Source: an uncultured Clostridium sp. (lineage in GTDB: Bacteria; Bacillota; Clostridia; Lachnospirales; Lachnospiraceae). Taken from it: a stretch of 27,270 nt of DNA. The stretch spans positions 1 to 27,270 of the forward strand of contig CALHQJ010000103.1 of assembly GCA_938036545.1 (NCBI GenBank), in the 5' to 3' direction. Made by a program: the position numbers and the translations under genes. Shown piece by piece: positions 22,138 to 27,270 of this stretch. The stretch's first letter is position 1, and the number at the start of each line of letters is the position of its first letter. The notes below the pieces were generated by a model. The model made no database searches. It was not told the DNA's origin and was given only the letters and a program-made list of their open reading frames with translations.

Positions 22138-25100
22138 CTAATCCAGCTTAAACAAGGCCTTCAGTTCTTTCTTGCTTAATCCGGAGAGAGTCACCGGCTG
22201 TCCTTCCATAATCTGGTGAGCCAGCCTGCTTTTTGCCTCCTGAAGAGTCAGAATATTTTCTTCAATGGTGTCTTTCGTTATCAGCCGGTACACGGTTACC
22301 TGCTTTTCCTGTCCAATACGGTGAGCTCTGTCTGTGGCCTGATTCTGTGCGGCAATATTCCACCATGGATCATAGTGAATAACGGTATCCGCCGCCGTCA
22401 GATTCAGTCCTGTACCTCCGGCCCGTAAGGAAATTAAAAACACCGGCGTATCATCTTTCTGGAAAGAATCTACCATATGAAGCCGATCCTTCTTGGACGT
22501 CTCTCCCGTCAGAAGATAGCAGCCGATTCCGTCAGCCTTCAGCCTGGCTTCTATCAGCTTCAGCATAGAAGCAAACTGGGAAAACAGTAAAATCTTGTGT
22601 CCTCCGGCGGCTCCACTTTCTACCAGCTCCATACAGGTTTCCAGCTTGGCAGAATCCCCTCTGTAATTCTCATAGTAAAGCCTGGGGTCGCAGCAAATCT
22701 GACGCAGTCTGGTAAGCTGTGCCAGAATCTGAAGCTTTCCGGCTGCTTCCTCGTCGCTGCCTTCTTCCAGCATATCTTTTAACACCCTGGCATTGGCTGC
22801 GTACAGGGCTTTCTGTTCCCCTTCCATCTGGGAATAGATGCAGGTTTCCAGCTTTTCCGGAAGATCCTTTAGCACATCCTTTTTTACTCTGCGGAGGATA
22901 AAGGGCGAGGTGAGACGCTTTAAGCTGGTCAGTACCTCTTCATCCTTCTCCTTTATAAGAGGAATTTCAAAATCCTTTTTAAACCGCTGGTAGCTGAACA
23001 AAAAGCCTGGCATCAGATAATCAAAGATACTCCACAGTTCTCCTAAACGGTTTTCAATCGGCGTTCCCGTCAAGGCAAATCTGGTGACAGAATTGATTTT
23101 CTTTACTGCCCTGGCATTTTGGGTTCCTGCATTTTTAATAAACTGGGCCTCATCAATAATCTGAAACCGGAAAGTCAGACCCTCATACCGTCCAATGTCC
23201 CGGCGCAGCAAATCATAAGAAGTAATGAGAATTCCCTTCTGTCCCGCTTTCGCCTTCTCCTTTGCCTGTTCCAGAATCTGCTCCCGTTCTCTGGCCGTTC
23301 CCACCACTGTAGAAACCGGAAGGCCTGGGGCAAACTTCTGAAACTCATGTTCCCAGTTGTAAACCAGGGAAGCCGGAGAAACAATCAGGGACAGCAGGCC
23401 CTGGCCATTTTCACTGCGTCCGTATTCGTCAGCCAGCAGAGCAATGATCTGAATGGTCTTTCCCAGTCCCATATCATCGGCCAATATTCCGCCAAAATGT
23501 CCGGCGTCCAGGGTTTTCAGCCACCGGAACCCATACTTCTGGTAGCTTCTCAGTACCGGATCAAGGGACTGGGGGATCTGGTATTCTGCGTCTTCTACAG
23601 ACTTCATGCCTCGGATTACGGCCCGAAAAGCCTGATCCCTGTAAAAGGGAACTCCTGGCTCTTCTTTAAACAAATAATCTAAATACAGCGCCCGATAATA
23701 AGGAAGCTGCACATGTCCGGACGCAATCTCCGTCTTGGACAGCGCCAAATCGCCGGCCAGCTTTGCTACGGCTAAAATACCGTTGCTTTCTAACTGTAAA
23801 AATTCACCGTTCTTTAAACGGTAATATTTTTTCTTCTGCCGATAGGCCCCAAGAATTTTAGCCAGTTCTGCTCCGCTCATGCCCTCTGCGTCTATTTTTA
23901 AATTCAGCCATCCCTCCGCTGCGCTGACGCCTACCTGAACGCCTTTTGCCTTGCGGATTTTCCACTGGTTTACCTCTTCTGAAAGGTATACCTCTCCCAG
24001 CTGGCGGAATTCTTCGATTCCCTCTAACAGCAGACGGTACAGCCTGTCTTCGTCGTGACGGATTACCAGTTTTTTTCCTTCCGGTTCTTTGTACTGGAAA
24101 TACCTTGCTATAGTCTGGCTGATCCGAAACTCCCCAGGTACGTCCCGACAAATGTGGCGGGGAACCAGCTCGTCTTCGATTGGATGAAAAGAATAATCTC
24201 CATATGAAAGCACCGGCTCCATAGAAACTTCCTCCGGCCCTGTGCTTTCAAAACGGAAACTGGCTTTCAAAGGCTCTGTCTGATAATCTTCCCAATCAAT
24301 ATCCGGCGCTTCTATCAGGCTGTATTCCTCTATTTTTTTCAGCACTCTCTGGTAAAACAGAGGCACGTCCCGATCATTAACGGAAATGGCTTTATCCGGC
24401 TTTTCTGCCATCTGCTCAATGAAAAAACGCATCACATGGCTGCAGGCCTCGTCACAACGGCAAAGCTTTCCCTGACTTCCAAAGTAGAGATAGCGTTCTC
24501 CCATAAAGCTGAACTCATATTCCAAAAGCCTGACTTCCAGCCCGTCCCTTCCCCGTCTCTTTGCCTGTACCCGAAAATCCGGATTCAGGCGGCTTACGTA
24601 AAGGGGTTCGGTTGTTCCGTTTTGAAAACAGACGTCCAGGGTCCGGTCTAAATACATGGCAAAAAACCGATCCCTGTTTTCACGGCTTAAGGCCAGCTCC
24701 CGAAGGGGCGGCCGAACCTCAAAGGAAGTCTTCCGAAACTGGCTGTAGTATTCGTGGTAGGTATTGACCAGTTCGGTCACAAACTCAACCAGCGGCCTGC
24801 TTTCTTCCTCAAAGGCGTCTAAGCTGTGATGAAAGGAAAGGCTTTTTCCGTAATTCATCAAAGCTCCTGCCTCCATGGCCTGGATAAATGCGCTCAAATC
24901 CTTTACCAGGTACAGACGTTCTCTTCCGATTTTAAATTCCAGTCTGGTATCTTTTCCTCTCCGGTCTACTAAGAGCACCGGAACCAGCCTGACGGATCCA
25001 GCCTCGTTTTCCCTCATAATTCTGGCCACTTCTCCATTGGTGTACTCCCGAATCATGGTTCGCACCTCCTGATCCGTATACACCGGACGTAAACTTTGCC

Positions 25101-25332
25101 CGCCGCTTTCCTTCTGCCAGGCTTCATAAAGGGCCTTTTCATGGATACAGGGGCCTTTGTAAGAATTGCCCTCTGCACAAGAACAAGAGTAGTCGCGAAT
25201 CTGACTACCCTTGATATATAAACTTACTTCATAGGTTGTTCCTTCATCCCTGCAAACGCCTTTTACCCCAACTTCACCTTTCCAGAAGGTGTTGATTTTC
25301 ATTTCCGAAATGTTCACCCTATAACCCCGCAA
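22138..25332 (-). CDS. SNF2-family helicase with SWIM zinc finger (about 1064 aa)
   Basis: The N-terminus holds a SWIM-type zinc finger (YSCSCAEGNSYKGPCIHE, about residues 46-65). After a long middle region comes a full SNF2 ATPase: Walker A DDMGLGKT (about 615-622), DEAQ box IIDEAQFIKN (about 725), LTGTPIENRLGELWS, and the C-terminal lobe with LLFSQFASM, GTGLNLTAADTVIHYDPWWN and QATDRAHRIGQ (about 1002). It should be a dsDNA- or RNA polymerase-directed translocase; its biological role is open. The start is uncertain: TTG at 25332, GTG at 25317 and ATG at 25302 are all possible, none with a strong ribosome site. It begins 8 bp or slightly more after argS. Confidence 0.93.
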   Translation of the reverse strand: MRGYRVNISEMKINTFWKGEVGVKGVCRDEGTTYEVSLYIKGSQIRDYSCSCAEGNSYKGPCIHEKALYEAWQKESGGQSLRPVYTDQEVRTMIREYTNGEVARIMRENEAGSVRLVPVLLVDRRGKDTRLEFKIGRERLYLVKDLSAFIQAMEAGALMNYGKSLSFHHSLDAFEEESRPLVEFVTELVNTYHEYYSQFRKTSFEVRPPLRELALSRENRDRFFAMYLDRTLDVCFQNGTTEPLYVSRLNPDFRVQAKRRGRDGLEVRLLEYEFSFMGERYLYFGSQGKLCRCDEACSHVMRFFIEQMAEKPDKAISVNDRDVPLFYQRVLKKIEEYSLIEAPDIDWEDYQTEPLKASFRFESTGPEEVSMEPVLSYGDYSFHPIEDELVPRHICRDVPGEFRISQTIARYFQYKEPEGKKLVIRHDEDRLYRLLLEGIEEFRQLGEVYLSEEVNQWKIRKAKGVQVGVSAAEGWLNLKIDAEGMSGAELAKILGAYRQKKKYYRLKNGEFLQLESNGILAVAKLAGDLALSKTEIASGHVQLPYYRALYLDYLFKEEPGVPFYRDQAFRAVIRGMKSVEDAEYQIPQSLDPVLRSYQKYGFRWLKTLDAGHFGGILADDMGLGKTIQIIALLADEYGRSENGQGLLSLIVSPASLVYNWEHEFQKFAPGLPVSTVVGTAREREQILEQAKEKAKAGQKGILITSYDLLRRDIGRYEGLTFRFQIIDEAQFIKNAGTQNARAVKKINSVTRFALTGTPIENRLGELWSIFDYLMPGFLFSYQRFKKDFEIPLIKEKDEEVLTSLKRLTSPFILRRVKKDVLKDLPEKLETCIYSQMEGEQKALYAANARVLKDMLEEGSDEEAAGKLQILAQLTRLRQICCDPRLYYENYRGDSAKLETCMELVESGAAGGHKILLFSQFASMLKLIEARLKADGIGCYLLTGETSKKDRLHMVDSFQKDDTPVFLISLRAGGTGLNLTAADTVIHYDPWWNIAAQNQATDRAHRIGQEKQVTVYRLITKDTIEENILTLQEAKSRLAHQIMEGQPVTLSGLSKKELKALFKLD

Positions 25333-25339
25333 TCTGCTG

Positions 25340-27145
25340 TTACATCCGCTCCGGAGCCTCGATTCCCAATACGCTGATGGCTGCTGTCAGAACATCTTTA
25401 GCCAGCATAATCAGGCTGATATAGCCTGCCTGACGGTTTGGATCTTCTTCGGAAAGGATTTTGGTATCGTGATAAAAACGGTTAAATTCATTGGACAGCT
25501 CATAAATATACTGACAGATCTTATGCGGCGCCAAATCTGCAAAGCTGGTCTCCATAACGTCGTTAAATTTCAAAAGCTGAAGAGTCAGTCCTTTTTCAGA
25601 ATCAGAAGCTGCCGGTAAAATCTTCCCTGCCTCCGGTTTTCCACCGTTTTCCATAAATTTATTTAAAATGGATTTAATCCGGACAATGGTATACAGAATA
25701 TACGGCCCCGTATTTCCCTCAAAGGAAATAAACCGGTCAATGTCAAATACGTAGTCCTTTGCCGCCTGATTGGACAGATCCCCGTATTTTAAAGCTGCAA
25801 GTCCTACGATCTTCGCTGTTTCCCTGGCTTCTTCTTTGGAAACCGTCCGGTTTTCCATAATCCGGTTAAATACCTGCTCATTAATATTGGCAATCAGATG
25901 TTCCAGACGCATAACGCCGCCGTCTCTGGTTTTAAACGGCTTTCCGTCCTTGCCGTTCATGGTGCCGAATCCCAAAAATGCCATTGGCATATCCAGTTTT
26001 ACAATTCCCGCTTTTTTCGCTACTCGGAACACCTGGGTAAAGTGAAGATCCTGGCGTTTATCCGCAATATAAATATAGCGGTCCGGATGGAAGTCCTTTT
26101 CTCTCTCAATAATGGTAGCCAAATCAGAAGTTGCATAAAGAGCCGCTCCATCTGACTTTCTTACAATACATGGCGGAAGTTCCTTGGAATCTCCCTCCTC
26201 TGCAATGTCTACTACCAGAGCGCCCTGGCTTTCATAAGCCAGTCCCTGTTTCACCAAATCGTCAATCAGCGCAGGAATATAAGGCTGGGCATCGCTTTCG
26301 CCCTTCCATAAATCAAACTCTACATTTAAGTTAGCGTAATTTTTCTTTAAATCAGCCAGAGAAACTGCCATAATGTGTTTCCAGATAGCCCGGTAAGGAG
26401 CGTACCCGTTCTGAAGACGGAACGTAGCATTCTGCGCCCTCTCCTTAAATGCTTCATCTACCTTGGATTTTGCACTGGCTGCCGGATAGATCTCCTCCAG
26501 CTCGCTGATGGTAAAGGGAGCTTCTGCCGGATATTCCCCCGTATACGTTTCATCAAAGTAAACCAGTTCCGGCTTTCTCTCCCGCAATTCTTCAATAATC
26601 AGGCCCATCTGCAGGCCCCAGTCTCCCAGATGTACGTCTCCTATCATTTTATGGCCCAGGAAACGTCCCATTCTCTTAATGCTTTCGCCAATTACCGCGG
26701 AACGAAGGTGGCCTACGTGAAGGGGTTTTGCCACATTGGCTCCGCCGTAGTCCACCATCACGGTCTCAGGCTTTGCCGGCGCTTCCAGCCCCAGCTTATC
26801 CGCCGCAGCCATGCCTTGCATATACTCAGCCAGGAACTGCCCGGACACCTTCAGGTTGATGAATCCAGGCATCACGGCCACTGCTTCGCTGAATACAGGA
26901 TGGGCGCTGCCTGCCTGTGCACCGGACGCATCTGCACTTGCGCCTGTCAGTTTCTCCACCACTGCCGCGGCAATATCAATGGGTTTCTTCTTATATGCCT
27001 TGGCCGCCGCCATGGCGCCGTTACACTGGTATTCACACAGGTCCGGCCGGTTGGACAGTACGACCTTGGCGAACTTTGCTTCATACCCGCAGGCTTCAAA
27101 AGCCTGTTTCAGTTCCTGCTCCATTAAGTCCAGAATTTTCTTCAC
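25340..27145 (-). CDS. argS: Arginine--tRNA ligase
   Basis: Class I synthetase charging tRNA-Arg. It has an N-terminal Add1 domain, the HIGH-like motif HVGH (143-146) in GGANVAKPLHVGHLRSA, the catalytic core with the DLG and GFGTMNGKDGKPFKTRDGG segments, and an all-helical DALR anticodon-binding domain at the end, finishing in IEAPERM as in many ArgRS. An Ala/Gly/Ser-rich insertion (about 68-81) is unusual but mild. I choose GTG at 27145 (KKILDLMEQEL, the usual ArgRS start) because AAAGGAG lies 10 bp upstream; an in-frame ATG at 27172 adds nine residues and has GGAAGG too close. The SNF2 gene follows at once. Confidence 0.96.
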   Translation of the reverse strand: MKKILDLMEQELKQAFEACGYEAKFAKVVLSNRPDLCEYQCNGAMAAAKAYKKKPIDIAAAVVEKLTGASADASGAQAGSAHPVFSEAVAVMPGFINLKVSGQFLAEYMQGMAAADKLGLEAPAKPETVMVDYGGANVAKPLHVGHLRSAVIGESIKRMGRFLGHKMIGDVHLGDWGLQMGLIIEELRERKPELVYFDETYTGEYPAEAPFTISELEEIYPAASAKSKVDEAFKERAQNATFRLQNGYAPYRAIWKHIMAVSLADLKKNYANLNVEFDLWKGESDAQPYIPALIDDLVKQGLAYESQGALVVDIAEEGDSKELPPCIVRKSDGAALYATSDLATIIEREKDFHPDRYIYIADKRQDLHFTQVFRVAKKAGIVKLDMPMAFLGFGTMNGKDGKPFKTRDGGVMRLEHLIANINEQVFNRIMENRTVSKEEARETAKIVGLAALKYGDLSNQAAKDYVFDIDRFISFEGNTGPYILYTIVRIKSILNKFMENGGKPEAGKILPAASDSEKGLTLQLLKFNDVMETSFADLAPHKICQYIYELSNEFNRFYHDTKILSEEDPNRQAGYISLIMLAKDVLTAAISVLGIEAPERM

Positions 27146-27172
27146 AATCCACGTTCTCCTTTGCTCTAACAT

Positions 27173-27270
27173 TTCCTTCCGGGAAAGCTAAAAGTGCCCC
27201 GGCTGACGCCGGAGCAATCTTTAAGCTCTTTTCCTACAGACCTTTATACACGTGAAAGATACTCGCCGGT
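27173..27270 (-). other. Upstream region of argS, possible 3' end of another gene
   Basis: The last bases could contain the C-terminus of a minus-strand gene; short frames end in TGEYLSRV or SIFHVYKGL, and I cannot choose between them. The rest carries the hairpin at 27196-27215. No T-box or clear promoter for argS is visible before the window ends. Confidence 0.3.
27196..27215 (-). terminator. GC-rich hairpin with weak T run before argS
   Basis: On the minus strand GCTCCGGC-GTCA-GCCGGGGC forms an 8-bp stem with one G-U pair, followed by ACTTTTAG. It probably ends the gene upstream of argS, though the T run is short. Confidence 0.55.

Noticed and set aside
23119..23682. 187-codon plus-strand reading frame
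   Set aside because: Antisense to the SNF2 ATPase core; no family resemblance.
22138..25332. SNF2 helicase as part of an anti-phage defence system
   Set aside because: No methylase, nuclease, phospholipase or other defence partner is adjacent; neighbours are argS and a DUF4364 protein.
26375..27127. 250-codon plus-strand reading frame
   Set aside because: It lies wholly antisense to argS, whose protein is clearly conserved; it has no ribosome site and a Cys/His-rich composition typical of a shadow frame.

Overview
The window reads as chromosome of a spore-forming Firmicute, most likely a member of the Lachnospiraceae (Clostridia). The basis is the forespore sigma-F operon with spoVA genes, tRNA-sensing T-box control of an aminoacyl-tRNA synthetase operon, strong AGGAGG-type ribosome binding sites, and several protein families that I associate with Lachnospiraceae. 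All genes but one lie on the minus strand, so transcription runs from high to low coordinates. No tRNA, rRNA, CRISPR array, prophage or complete insertion sequence is visible.

In transcription order the right part holds argS, a SWIM zinc-finger SNF2 helicase, a DUF4364-type winged-helix protein and a 90-residue membrane protein, ending at a strong terminator (21178-21204). A second unit with its own promoter follows (21124 to about 13271). It encodes a 1194-residue protein with beta-rich ends and a helical middle, a divergent Hsp70/actin-fold protein, a 270-residue TPR-like protein, an aldo/keto reductase with a ferredoxin-like tail, an ArsC/Spx-like thioredoxin-fold protein, a 54-residue membrane protein and an HD-domain nucleotidase-like protein. 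The first three form a tight module of unknown function and are the best candidate here for an undescribed system.

A TTGACA/TATGAT promoter and a T-box leader with a GUA (valine) specifier then head a four-gene operon: GNAT acetyltransferase, a small four-cysteine protein, a HAD phosphatase and valS. The only plus-strand gene, an alpha/beta hydrolase (7805-8746), converges on valS and diverges from an AIM24/TIGR00266-type gene. Next come a 49-residue acidic protein and a membrane-anchored TPR protein, ended by a terminator. The left part is the sporulation block spoIIAA-spoIIAB-sigF, an unlisted 52-residue membrane protein, spoVAA-spoVAB-spoVAC, then a possible 24-codon leader ORF, a 402-residue lipoprotein and the start of another gene.

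Three intergenic elements (6639-6720, 7570-7723, 22039-22130) have GTAAC...GTTAC ends and exact 8-bp target duplications. The GTAA terminus and 8-bp duplication fit IS66-family rules, so they look like non-autonomous IS66-type miniature elements. One has landed on a promoter -10 region, one between divergent promoters and one inside an operon.
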